From DASSJT01 sp963715025 (lineage in GTDB: Bacteria > Actinomycetota > Actinomycetes > Actinomycetales > Dermatophilaceae), in contig CAVQQQ010000002.1 of assembly GCA_963715025.1 (NCBI GenBank), forward strand, positions 1-64,000: DNA of 64,000 nt, in the 5' to 3' direction. This document shows positions 1 to 7,587 of this stretch, piece after piece. The notes beneath the pieces are model-generated. The model saw nothing but the letters and a program-made list of their open reading frames with translations, did not search any database and was not told the origin of the DNA. Made by a program: the position numbers and the translations under genes. Numbering within the stretch: position 1 is the first letter of the stretch; the number at the start of each line of letters is the position of its first letter.

Positions 1-81
1 GGGGGCGCGAAGCGCGGGGGCGAGCACCCGGCATACGCGACTGGCATGGAATACCGCGGCTGCACAGCGCCTTGCCGCAGC

Positions 82-948
82 ATGGGCGACTACGGGCATG
101 ACCTGACCTTCGGCACCTTCATCACCCCTTCTGCCCGTGAGCCGCAGCACGCGGTCGGTCTCGCCGTCGCCACCGAGGAGGCCGGCCTGGACCTCGTGAC
201 GTTCCAGGACCACCCATACCAGCCGGCGTTCCTCGACACCTCGACCCTGCTGGCCTACGTCGCCGCCCGGACCGAGCGGGTGCAGCTCGCAGCCAACGTT
301 GCCAACCTGCCGCTGCGCCCGCCGGCGGTTTTGGCGCGGGCCGTCGCGAGCCTCGACCTCCTCAGCGGCGGGCGAGCGGTGCTGGGGCTGGGGGCTGGCG
401 CATTCTGGGATGCCATCGTCGCGATGGGTGGCCGCCGGCTCGAGGGCGGCCAGGCGGTCCAGGCGCTGCAGGAGGCCATCGAGGTAGTAGGAACCCTGTG
501 GGACACCAGCGTCAAGGGCGGTGTGCGGATCGAGGGTCAGCACTACCAGGTAGTCGGCGCCAAGCGCGGGCCCGCTCCCGCGCACGACGTGCCGATCTGG
601 ATTGGTGCCGGCAAGCCGCGAATGCTGCGCCTCGTAGGCCGGCTCGCCGACGGATGGCTGCCGAGCCTGGCCTGGCTCGGCGACGCGGACGCGATCGACA
701 CCCGGAACGCCATCATCGACGAGGCGGCGGTGCGAGCCGGCCGCTTGCCGGCTGACATCCGACGGCTCGTCAACGTCGACCAAGGGTCGGCGACGCCAGA
801 GCGGCTGGTCGAGCTGGCGCTGCGGCACGGGTTCGCGACGTTCATCCTCGCAAGCGACGACCGCAAGGCCATTGAGTGGTACGGCCGGCAAACGGCGACA
901 GCCGTCCGCGAGGCGGTGGCCCGCGGTCGCTCACAGGGCCACGGCTAG
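82..948 (+). CDS. LLM class F420/flavin-dependent oxidoreductase
   Basis: A 288-residue luciferase-like (bacterial luciferase/F420 TIM-barrel) oxidoreductase. The N-terminal strand GTFITPS, the segment VTFQDHPYQP, the SGGRAVLGLGAGAFWD block (about residues 98-113) and the PIWIGAGKPRMLRLVGRLAD block (about 172-191) are typical of the family. They form the cofactor pocket, where F420 or FMN binds. The substrate cannot be told. An in-frame ATG at 46 exists, but homologues usually begin just before the first beta strand, so ATG 82 is preferred. No clear Shine-Dalgarno site precedes either start. The gene stands alone and converges on the GNAT gene. Confidence 0.85.
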   Translation: MGDYGHDLTFGTFITPSAREPQHAVGLAVATEEAGLDLVTFQDHPYQPAFLDTSTLLAYVAARTERVQLAANVANLPLRPPAVLARAVASLDLLSGGRAVLGLGAGAFWDAIVAMGGRRLEGGQAVQALQEAIEVVGTLWDTSVKGGVRIEGQHYQVVGAKRGPAPAHDVPIWIGAGKPRMLRLVGRLADGWLPSLAWLGDADAIDTRNAIIDEAAVRAGRLPADIRRLVNVDQGSATPERLVELALRHGFATFILASDDRKAIEWYGRQTATAVREAVARGRSQGHG

Positions 949-962
949 GCTCCAGTCCCGGC

Positions 963-1577
963 TCAGGTTGGGGCCAGGTGCGCAGGGGCATCCTCGCGCT
1001 CAGCGCTGAGGTCGCGGCGCATCACCAGACGCGGCATCCCGCTGGCGACGGCGTCGGTGGTGCCGACGACCCGGAAGCCTGCCGTCTCGAACATCGCTCG
1101 CGTGCCCACGAAGGCCATCGTGAGGTCCATGCGTCCGGGCGGGTCGACCGGGTGGGCCTCCACAGCAGGCGCCCCATGTGACGCGGCATACTCCACGGCG
1201 CCCTGGATGAGGTGCCGGGTCACGCCCTGCCCGCGGTGCCCGGGTCGGACGACCACGCAGATGATGCTCCACACCGGTACGTCGTCGAACGGCCGGATCA
1301 GGCGGGAGCGGGCCAGCCGGGTGATCTCCGAGCGCGGGCCGATGTTGCACCAGCCCACGGCCTCGCCGTCGAGGTAGGTGACCACTCCGGGTGGGTGGTC
1401 GCGCTCGCAGAGCCGGCGCATCGCCTGCTCGCGGCTTCCCCCGCCGAGCTCCTCGATCTCGCCGGCGGTGAGCCGATGGGACAGGCACCAACAGTGGTTG
1501 GCCCGGCGGTTCCGGTTGATGACGTCGGCGAAGTCCTCGAACCGGTCGGGCGTCACGGGATGCGTCTCCCAGGTCAT
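963..1577 (-). CDS. GNAT family N-acetyltransferase
   Basis: A 204-residue cytoplasmic acetyltransferase. The acetyl-CoA pyrophosphate loop is seen as RPGHRGQGVTRHLIQGAVEY, preceded by a hydrophobic strand (VWSIICVVV). The C-terminal half has the usual FETAGFRVVG element. The N-terminal segment with NHCWCLSHRLT is shared by a GNAT subgroup often found in actinobacteria; the acceptor is unknown. The open frame extends to 1628, but ATG 1577 (MTWETHPVTPDRF) fits the domain start better. It converges with the upstream oxidoreductase, leaving only 14 bases between them. Confidence 0.8.
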   Translation of the reverse strand: MTWETHPVTPDRFEDFADVINRNRRANHCWCLSHRLTAGEIEELGGGSREQAMRRLCERDHPPGVVTYLDGEAVGWCNIGPRSEITRLARSRLIRPFDDVPVWSIICVVVRPGHRGQGVTRHLIQGAVEYAASHGAPAVEAHPVDPPGRMDLTMAFVGTRAMFETAGFRVVGTTDAVASGMPRLVMRRDLSAEREDAPAHLAPT

Positions 1578-1890
1578 TGCCCCAGCGAACCACCGATCGC
1601 CGACAGGCGACGGGTGTCTGTGGGTCAATCGAGGAAGGTGCGCTTCCCCCGGCGAACGGTGTCGGGCGATGTGGACTCGCGGTCGGAGCGCCGCGTCCCT
1701 CTGGGGTCGTCTGCCCGGCGAAGGCGGAGCGAGAGACCGTCACACAAGTCACGGCAGCCCCACGAATAGTCCTGCGACACGCCGAAGGCGACTCCACGGC
1801 ATACCCCCTCGGGGCACGTGACCTGCGCAAACGCGAGGGCCTCCGCCAACCCGGCCAAGTGGCTTGCATTTGCGGGCCCAGGGGCGTTGA
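1578..1890. other. intergenic stretch without recognisable gene
   Basis: This stretch separates the divergent GNAT and nrdR genes. The short open frames here have no recognisable motif. It contains one copy of the recurrent heptamer GGCATAC near 1799. A cobalamin riboswitch, which precedes nrdRJ in some streptomycetes, was looked for on the plus strand; no B12-box-like element was seen. Confidence 0.5.
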
Positions 1891-1891
1891 A

Positions 1892-1941
1892 TGTCTATAT
1901 CTAGTAGTCACAACGGTGTAGTTCCTCCACATCTAGTGCAC
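1892..1941 (+). promoter_or_regulatory. tandem NrdR boxes upstream of nrdR-nrdJ
   Basis: Two NrdR-box-like sites are visible: TGTCTATATCTAGTAG at 1892-1907 and TCCACATCTAGTGCAC at 1926-1941. The shared core WYATCTAGT recurs exactly 32 bp apart, three helical turns. That matches the paired-box spacing known for NrdR, which represses ribonucleotide reductase genes when bound to (d)ATP. The position just upstream of nrdR implies autoregulation of the nrdRJ operon. This is inference from sequence and family knowledge. Confidence 0.75.
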
Positions 1942-1964
1942 AGGCCTATCCCGTTACCCACACG

Positions 1965-1973
1965 TTATCCACA
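1965..1973 (+). promoter_or_regulatory. consensus DnaA box TTATCCACA
   Basis: A perfect TTATCCACA lies 47 bases before the nrdR start, next to the NrdR boxes. A near match (GTTACCCACAC) sits 11 bases upstream. DnaA control of ribonucleotide reductase is known in other bacteria; here it is only suggested by the match. Confidence 0.4.
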
Positions 1974-2019
1974 CCAAGTCCCCACATGAGTCCACAACCG
2001 AGCCAGGAGGAGGGGTCAC

Positions 2020-2508
2020 ATGCACTGCCCGTTCTGCCGTCACACCGACTCCCGGGTCATGGACTCGCGCACCACCGACGACGGCACGTCGATCCGCCGT
2101 CGCCGGCAGTGCCCGGAGTGCGGCCGGCGGTTCACGACCATCGAGACGGCGAGCCTGTCGGTCGTGAAGCGCTCGGGCGCGACCGAGCCGTTCAGCCGGG
2201 CCAAGGTGCTCGTCGGCGTCCGCAAGGCCTGCCAGGGCCGCCCGGTCACCGAGGACGACCTGGCCCGCCTGGCCCAGCGGGTGGAGGAGTCCATCCGCCA
2301 GCAGGGGAGTGCCGAGGTCGACGCCCACGAGGTGGGCATGGCGGTCCTCGAGCCCCTGCGCGAGCTGGACGAAGTGGCCTACCTGCGCTTCGCCAGCGTC
2401 TACCGCGCCTTCGACAGCCTGGAGGACTTCGAGGCGGCCATCACCCTGCTGCGCGCGGAGCGCGACGCAACAGCATCAGAGCCACAACCGGGTATGCCGG
2501 CCGGCTGA
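2020..2508 (+). CDS. nrdR: transcriptional repressor NrdR
   Basis: A 162-residue NrdR, the normal family length. The protein is an ATP/dATP-sensing repressor of ribonucleotide reductase genes. Its N-terminal zinc ribbon shows CPFC (residues 3-6) and CPEC (31-34), with the intervening RRRRQCPECGRRFTTIE block. The ATP-cone follows (VVKRSGATEPFSRAKVLVGV, about 49-68). A strong Shine-Dalgarno sequence GGAGGAGGGG at 2006-2015 decides the start. It is followed after 97-115 bases by nrdJ on the same strand, and two NrdR boxes precede it, so the operon probably controls itself. Confidence 0.97.
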   Translation: MHCPFCRHTDSRVMDSRTTDDGTSIRRRRQCPECGRRFTTIETASLSVVKRSGATEPFSRAKVLVGVRKACQGRPVTEDDLARLAQRVEESIRQQGSAEVDAHEVGMAVLEPLRELDEVAYLRFASVYRAFDSLEDFEAAITLLRAERDATASEPQPGMPAG

Positions 2509-2623
2509 ATCAGCGCGGCCGAACCCGTTTGCCCGCCACCGTTCCCCTGTCGGTGGCCACCGATAGAACAGTCCATGAAGGTCACGACGCCCGGAGGATC
2601 CCGGGATGAAGGAGACAGGCAGC

Positions 2624-5600
2624 ATGACCGAGACCGCAGGGGCACGCGCAGGTGTCCGCAAGGGGCCGCGGGGCAAGGGTGTGAAGGTCGAGCGGATCTT
2701 CACCACCCCGGGTGTGCATCCCTATGACGCTGTGACCTGGGAGAAGCGCGACGTCGTCCAGCAGAACTGGAAGACCGGGGAGACCATCTTCGACCAGCGC
2801 GGGGTGGAGTTCCCCGACTTCTGGTCGGTCAACGCCTCGACGATCGTCACGACGAAGTACTTCCGGGGGGCGCTGGGCACCGACAAGCGCGAGTCGAGCC
2901 TCAAGCAGCTGATCGACCGGGTGGTCCTCACCTACGTCAAGGCGGGCAACGACAACGGCTACTTCGCGTCCGACGACGACGCCGAGGTGTTCGAGCACGA
3001 GCTGACCCATGCCCTCTTGCACCAGGTGTTCGCGTTCAACTCGCCGGTGTGGTTCAACGTGGGCACAGCGTCACCTCAGCAGGTGTCGGCGTGTTTCATC
3101 CTCGCCGTCGACGACTCCATGGACTCGATCCTCAACTGGTACAAGGAGGAGGGGAAGATCTTCCAGGGCGGCTCCGGCGCGGGGCTCAACCTGTCGCGGA
3201 TCCGGTCCTCCAAGGAGCTGCTCTCGAGCGGCGGCACGGCGTCGGGGCCGGTGAGCTTCATGCGCGGAGCCGACGCCTCGGCGGGCACGATCAAGTCCGG
3301 GGGAGCGACGCGGCGGGCGGCCAAGATGGTCGTGCTCGACGTCGACCACCCCGACATCGAGGAGTTCATCGAGACCAAGGCGCGCGAGGAGGACAAGATC
3401 CGCGCGCTGCGCGACGCCGGGTTCGACATGGACCTCGGCGGCAAGGACATCACGTCGGTCCAGTACCAGAACGCCAACAACTCGGTGCGGGTGACCGACG
3501 AGTTCATGCAGGCCGTCGAGGAAGGCGGCAAGTTCGGCCTGCGCGCGCGGCTGACCGGAGAGGTCCTCGAGACCGTCGACGCGCGCGGGCTGTTCGAGAA
3601 GATCGCCAAGGCCGCCTGGGAGTGCGCCGACCCGGGGCTGCAGTACGACGACACGATCAACGACTGGCACACCAACCCCGAGACCGGCCGCATCACCGCG
3701 AGCAACCCCTGCTGCTTCACCGGAGACACGCTGGTGAGCACCTCCACCGGGCTCCTCGCCATCGAAGATGTGGTGAAGCTGGTTCAGGATGGTCAGCAGG
3801 TGGTCGTTTCGGCCTGGGACGAGGCATCCGACCGCTTCCTGGAGCGCTCGGTCGTCCGCGGCTGGGTAGCAGGTCACACGCGCGACCTCGTCCGTGTCAT
3901 CACCGACTCTGGACCGCAGGGGATGTCGACGCCGGACCACCGGTACCTCACCTTGGAACGAGGCTGGGTCGAGGCGCGCGAGCTCCGGACCGGTGAATCG
4001 CTTCGCTCCCCAAGCGGTTCCGTTCGTGTCGTGAGCGTGGAGTCGGTCGAAACCGACGTCGAGACGGCTGTCTTCGACATCGAGGTGGAGGGCGCTCACA
4101 CGTTCTTGATCGGCGACACGGCCGGTCACACAGTCGTCGTTCACAACTCCGAGTACATGTCGCTGGACAACTCCTCGTGCAACCTCGCCTCGCTGAACCT
4201 GATGAAGTTCCTGCGCGACGACGACACGTTCGACGTGGCTGCGCTCCGGAAGGTCACCGAGCTGGTCATCGTCGCGATGGACATCTCGATCTGCTTCGCC
4301 GACTTCCCGACCGAGGCGATCACCCGGACGACGCGGGACTACCGGCAGCTGGGCATCGGGTACGCCAACCTCGGCGCCCTGCTCATGGCGACCGGCCACG
4401 GGTACGACTCCGAGGGCGGGCGGGCCCTCGCGGCAGCGATCACCTCGCTGATGACTGGTGTCGCCTACCGCCGCTCGGCGGAGATGGCAGCAGTGGTGGG
4501 CCCGTATGCCGGGTACCCCCGGAACGCGGAGGCTCACAAGCGGGTGATGCGCAAGCACCAGGCCGCCAACGACGGCATCCGCACCCTGGACGTCATGGAC
4601 CGCGACATCCACCGCGCTGCGACCAAGGCGTGGGACGAGGTCGTGAAGCTGGGCGAGAAGAACGGCTTCCGCAACGCCCAAGTCTCGCTGTTGGCGCCGA
4701 CCGGAACCATCGGCTTCATGATGGACTGCGACACCACGGGCATCGAGCCTGACTTCTCGCTGGTGAAGTTCAAGAAGCTGGTTGGCGGCGGGTCGATGCA
4801 GATCGTCAACCTGACCATTCCGCGGGCGCTGAAGAAGCTGGGTTACCAGGACGAGCAGATCGAGGCAATCGTCGAGTACATCGCGGACAAGGGCCATGTC
4901 ATCGACGCGCCCGGTCTGAAGCCGGAGCACTACGAGGTCTTCGACACGGCGATGGGCGAGCGCGCGATCTCCCCGATGGGCCACGTCCGGATGATGGCGG
5001 CGACCCAGCCTTTCCTGTCGGGTGCTATCTCGAAGACGGTGAACCTACCCGAGTCGGCCACGGTCGAGGACATCGAGGAGGTCTACCTCCAGGGCTGGAA
5101 GCTCGGCCTGAAGGCTCTGGCCGTGTACCGCGACAACGCGAAGGTCGGTCAGCCCCTCGCAGACGGCGGCTCGACCGCGAAGGGCAAGGCCGCCGCGGCG
5201 GGCGAGGCCAAGGTCGAGAAGGTCATCGAGTACCGCCCGGTGCGCAAGCGCCTGCCGAAGCGCCGTCCGTCGCAGACGACGTCGTTCACGGTCGGCGGGG
5301 CCGAGGGCTACCTCACAGCTGGGTCCTACCCGGACGACGGCCTGGGCGAGGTGTTCCTCAAGTTCGGCAAGCAGGGCTCGACCCTGGCCGGCGTGATGGA
5401 CGCGTTCTCGATCGCGGTGTCGGTGGGCCTTCAGTACGGCGTGCCGCTGGAGACCTTCGTCGAGAAGTTCACCAACCTGCGGTTCGAGCCGGCCGGACTG
5501 ACCGACGACCCGGACATCCGGATGGCGCAGTCGCTGATGGACTACGTCTTCCGCCGCCTGGCGCTCGACTACCTCGACTTCGAGACCCGGTCGTTCATGG

Positions 5601-5968
5601 GCATCTACACGGCCGAGGAGCGTGCCCGGCAGCTGGAGACCGGCTCCTATGCGCCGGTGGCCAGCGAGTCCGACGAGGACCTTGAGGACGAGATCGAGTC
5701 CTACTCCCAGTCGGCGCCGGTGTCGAGGAAGTCAGAGTCGGCGAAACCCGCCGAGCCCAAGGAGAAGCCCGCTGATGTCACGTCAGGCGCTGGTGTGGCG
5801 AATGCTCGCGAGGTTCCCGTTGAAGTGCACTCGAGCACCGAGCTGATGGAGAAGTTCATGGGCAAGGCGGCCGACGCACCGATCTGCATGACCTGCGGCA
5901 CGAAGATGCGGCCGGCTGGCTCGTGCTACGTCTGCGAGGGCTGCGGCAGCACCAGCGGCTGCAGCTGA
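2624..5968 (+). CDS. nrdJ: vitamin B12-dependent (class II) ribonucleotide reductase with mini-intein
   Basis: Adenosylcobalamin-dependent ribonucleoside-diphosphate reductase, making deoxyribonucleotides without oxygen or iron. The 1,114-residue precursor holds a 969-residue enzyme interrupted by a 145-residue intein. Visible host features are RRDVVQQNWK near the N-terminus, GGSGAGLNLSRIRSSKELLS, the active-site NPC|SEYMSLDNSSCNLASLNL split by the intein, LAPTGTIGFMMDCDTTGIEP, and a C-terminal cysteine-rich tail (CMTCG...CYVCEGCGS) that recycles the reductant. Two starts have good ribosome sites: ATG 2606 (GGAGG, 8-base spacing) and ATG 2624 (AAGGAG). The second is chosen because related proteins begin MTET. 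Without splicing the catalytic cysteine loop would be disrupted, so splicing should be essential unless another reductase exists. A strong hairpin terminator follows. Confidence 0.96.
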   Translation: MTETAGARAGVRKGPRGKGVKVERIFTTPGVHPYDAVTWEKRDVVQQNWKTGETIFDQRGVEFPDFWSVNASTIVTTKYFRGALGTDKRESSLKQLIDRVVLTYVKAGNDNGYFASDDDAEVFEHELTHALLHQVFAFNSPVWFNVGTASPQQVSACFILAVDDSMDSILNWYKEEGKIFQGGSGAGLNLSRIRSSKELLSSGGTASGPVSFMRGADASAGTIKSGGATRRAAKMVVLDVDHPDIEEFIETKAREEDKIRALRDAGFDMDLGGKDITSVQYQNANNSVRVTDEFMQAVEEGGKFGLRARLTGEVLETVDARGLFEKIAKAAWECADPGLQYDDTINDWHTNPETGRITASNPCCFTGDTLVSTSTGLLAIEDVVKLVQDGQQVVVSAWDEASDRFLERSVVRGWVAGHTRDLVRVITDSGPQGMSTPDHRYLTLERGWVEARELRTGESLRSPSGSVRVVSVESVETDVETAVFDIEVEGAHTFLIGDTAGHTVVVHNSEYMSLDNSSCNLASLNLMKFLRDDDTFDVAALRKVTELVIVAMDISICFADFPTEAITRTTRDYRQLGIGYANLGALLMATGHGYDSEGGRALAAAITSLMTGVAYRRSAEMAAVVGPYAGYPRNAEAHKRVMRKHQAANDGIRTLDVMDRDIHRAATKAWDEVVKLGEKNGFRNAQVSLLAPTGTIGFMMDCDTTGIEPDFSLVKFKKLVGGGSMQIVNLTIPRALKKLGYQDEQIEAIVEYIADKGHVIDAPGLKPEHYEVFDTAMGERAISPMGHVRMMAATQPFLSGAISKTVNLPESATVEDIEEVYLQGWKLGLKALAVYRDNAKVGQPLADGGSTAKGKAAAAGEAKVEKVIEYRPVRKRLPKRRPSQTTSFTVGGAEGYLTAGSYPDDGLGEVFLKFGKQGSTLAGVMDAFSIAVSVGLQYGVPLETFVEKFTNLRFEPAGLTDDPDIRMAQSLMDYVFRRLALDYLDFETRSFMGIYTAEERARQLETGSYAPVASESDEDLEDEIESYSQSAPVSRKSESAKPAEPKEKPADVTSGAGVANAREVPVEVHSSTELMEKFMGKAADAPICMTCGTKMRPAGSCYVCEGCGSTSGCS
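3713..4147 (+). other. NrdJ mini-intein (145 residues, NPC/SE insertion site)
   Basis: The intein begins with Cys1 (CFTGDTLVSTSTGLLAIEDV, block A). Block B is STPDHRYLT, block F is VFDIEVEGAHTFLI, and the end is VVVHN followed by Ser+1 of the host (block G). There is no LAGLIDADG or other homing nuclease between blocks B and F, so it is a mini-intein. The +1 residue is serine. The insertion point, directly after the thiyl-radical cysteine (NPC) and before SE, is the site also used by the known NrdJ-1 intein. Splicing would restore NPCSEYM. Confidence 0.93.
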
Positions 5969-5976
5969 CGAGGCGC

Positions 5977-6016
5977 ACCAAGAGTGGCCAGGACTGTTGC
6001 CCTGGCCACTCTTGGT
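5977..6016 (+). terminator. strong hairpin terminator of nrdRJ
   Basis: A perfect 16-base stem (ACCAAGAGTGGCCAGG pairing with CCTGGCCACTCTTGGT) around an 8-base loop starts 8 bases after the nrdJ stop. No long T run follows, as is common in actinobacterial terminators. Confidence 0.85.
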
Positions 6017-6090
6017 CTCTGCGGGGCGAGTGTCGGTGCGCAACGATAGAAAGACGGGTGAGGGTCGAACCGCCGGACAAGGGAATTCCA

Positions 6091-6708
6091 TTGCAGCCGA
6101 AGCCTCGTCGTCGTGCTCGTCCCCCAGCCATCGATATCACTCCTGACACCCTCATTTGGTGTCCCGCGTGCCAGGAGGAGCATCCCGCCTCAGAGTTCAA
6201 CACGGAGAGGCGGAGATTCAGCGGGCTGTTTGGCATTTGTCGAGAGGCGCAGCGCCGACAGCGGCGGACACCAGAGGGCAGGGCTGCAACAAAGCGGCGA
6301 AACGAGCGCCGCTGGGCGAACGCCGACTATCGGGCCAGGTCCCTTGAGTTGAACCGAGAACGACGGAAGAGGATCGGCGCAAATGTTGACCTCCAACGCG
6401 CGCGGGCAAGGCTTCAGGCCATCGTCGATGAGTGGAAAAGCGAGGGATGCATCGACTGCGGCTATGGCGACATCAGGGCTATCGACCCGGATCATCAGGA
6501 CTCGGCCCAGAAGGACGGCAACGTCTCTCGATTGGTGCAGCTCTGCGCCTCCGCCGCTCGCATCCGTGCCGAGTTGGCGAAGTGTGAGCCGCGGCGTGGG
6601 ACTGGGCGCGCGACCACCGGGTGCAGGAGACAAGGGACCCGTCGTACCTCGACGAGTACGACCAGCTCACCTGGTTCGGCTGCTGCTCACCCAGCGCCGC
6701 GCCGATGA
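6091..6708 (+). pseudogene. HNH-type endonuclease, 3' end cut off
   Basis: The TTG start at 6091 has AAGGGA six bases upstream. The protein shows an N-terminal CPAC zinc-finger-like half (WCPACQEEHP), an arginine-rich basic helix, and an HNH core with CIDCGYG and DPDH (about residues 114-131), then VQLCASAARIRAELAKCEPR. Intact relatives continue with a C-x-x-C-H finger after this last cysteine. Here the sequence changes to unrelated arginine/threonine-rich residues near 6598 and stops at 6708. The breakpoint coincides with the start of a LuxR-type remnant, so a deletion or rearrangement joined two genes. Nuclease activity is doubtful. Confidence 0.55.
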
Positions 6709-6840
6709 CGATCTCGCTTCCATCGACGATGCCCACCGTCGGCTCGACCGCCTGCTCGAGGCCACGAAGGGCACGGGACGAGAGGGCAGCGTGGTGGAGA
6801 TCCGCATGCTGCAGGCCCTCACCCACCAGGCGGCGCTGCT
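6600..6840 (+). pseudogene. remnant of a LuxR/MalT-type regulator (TPR part)
   Basis: Translated in two frames, this piece reads SYLDEYDQLTW, then VRLLLTQRRADDDLASIDDA and GTGREGSVVEIRMLQALTHQ. Such helical repeats occur between the ATPase and HTH parts of large MalT/LuxR regulators (typical wording ARVLLAQ...DEA...LLERLL...GR.GSVIEILVLQALA). A frameshift lies near 6670. Both the ATPase and the DNA-binding HTH are missing. The second frame runs on without a stop into the next ORF. Confidence 0.5.
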
Positions 6841-7564
6841 CCCAGAGGGGCCGCCCTGGCTGGAGCTGCCCTCACGAGCACCCGAACCTCCGGAGCCACC
6901 GGAGGTGGAGCTGCCAGCTGCCCGGCTGCCCGTTCCGGCTTCTCCGGCCCCGGACAGCGAGTTCGAGGCCCTGCTCCTGGAACGGGACGAGCTGCTCGAG
7001 CGCCTCTCGCAGACGCAGCGGCGCGCCAACAGGCTGGACACGGAGCGAGCGCGCCTGCGGACTTCGCTCAGGGAAACGCAAAACGCCGTTGATGGCGAGC
7101 GCCGCAGGGGCGCCGAGTTCCGCGAGGCAGCCGAGCGGGCCGAGAACGACCGGAACCTCTTCGCGGATCCGCTCGAGCAGCTGGACTTCGAGATCCGGCT
7201 CGCCTGGGCCCGACGGATTCCCGCGGCCGAAAAGCGAGCGCGGCCGCTCGCCACCTATCACGTGGGTCCGGACTTCCTTTCATCGTTGGCCGAGATCGAC
7301 GGCGTGGATCGAACCAAGGTCGTCGACGTCATCGTCGAGGTCCTGACCGGGCTGGTCCACGAGCTGCCGGGCCGCGACAGCCATCAGCTGAGAGCGGACA
7401 CGGGCGGGAACTCCTTGCCCGTCTTTCGGCCGGACGGAGCGACGTGCTGGCGAGTGGCGTTGCAGCAACAGACACCACAGGCCCGACGGCTGCACTTCTG
7501 GCAGTTGTCCGACAAGTCGGTTGAGCTCTCGAGCGTCCGGAACCACGACGACTTTCGCCCCTAA
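6806..7564 (+). CDS. hypothetical protein with coiled coil
   Basis: Not recognised. The start is uncertain: ATG 6806 is chosen, GTG 6791 is an alternative, and the frame is open back into the LuxR remnant. After a proline-rich linker (PEPPEPPEVELP) come about 75 residues of arginine/glutamate-rich coiled coil (EALLLERDELLERLSQTQRR onward). The C-terminal globular part of about 100 residues contains TYHVGPDFLSS and ends with RRLHFWQLSDKSVELSSVRN and HDDFRP. Its last strands (HFW-L-D--VEL--V--HDD) loosely resemble ParE/RelE-like folds; that is speculation. The ORF may be a fusion made by the same event that truncated its neighbours. Confidence 0.45.
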   Translation: MLQALTHQAALLPEGPPWLELPSRAPEPPEPPEVELPAARLPVPASPAPDSEFEALLLERDELLERLSQTQRRANRLDTERARLRTSLRETQNAVDGERRRGAEFREAAERAENDRNLFADPLEQLDFEIRLAWARRIPAAEKRARPLATYHVGPDFLSSLAEIDGVDRTKVVDVIVEVLTGLVHELPGRDSHQLRADTGGNSLPVFRPDGATCWRVALQQQTPQARRLHFWQLSDKSVELSSVRNHDDFRP

Positions 7565-7587
7565 CCCTGCGGCGAGGGCGGGGCAGG

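Noticed and set aside
1578..2019. cobalamin riboswitch upstream of nrdR
   Set aside because: Expected from Streptomyces, but no B12-box-like core or matching helices were seen by eye.
2551..2562. palindrome CGGTGGCCACCG between nrdR and nrdJ
   Set aside because: Perfect 12-mer, but such GC palindromes arise often by chance here and there is no second copy or clear role.
3071..4984. 637-residue open frame on the minus strand opposite nrdJ
   Set aside because: It is antisense to a well conserved gene, is composed of the Asp/Arg/Val/His-rich wording typical of GC-rich shadow frames, and has no motif.
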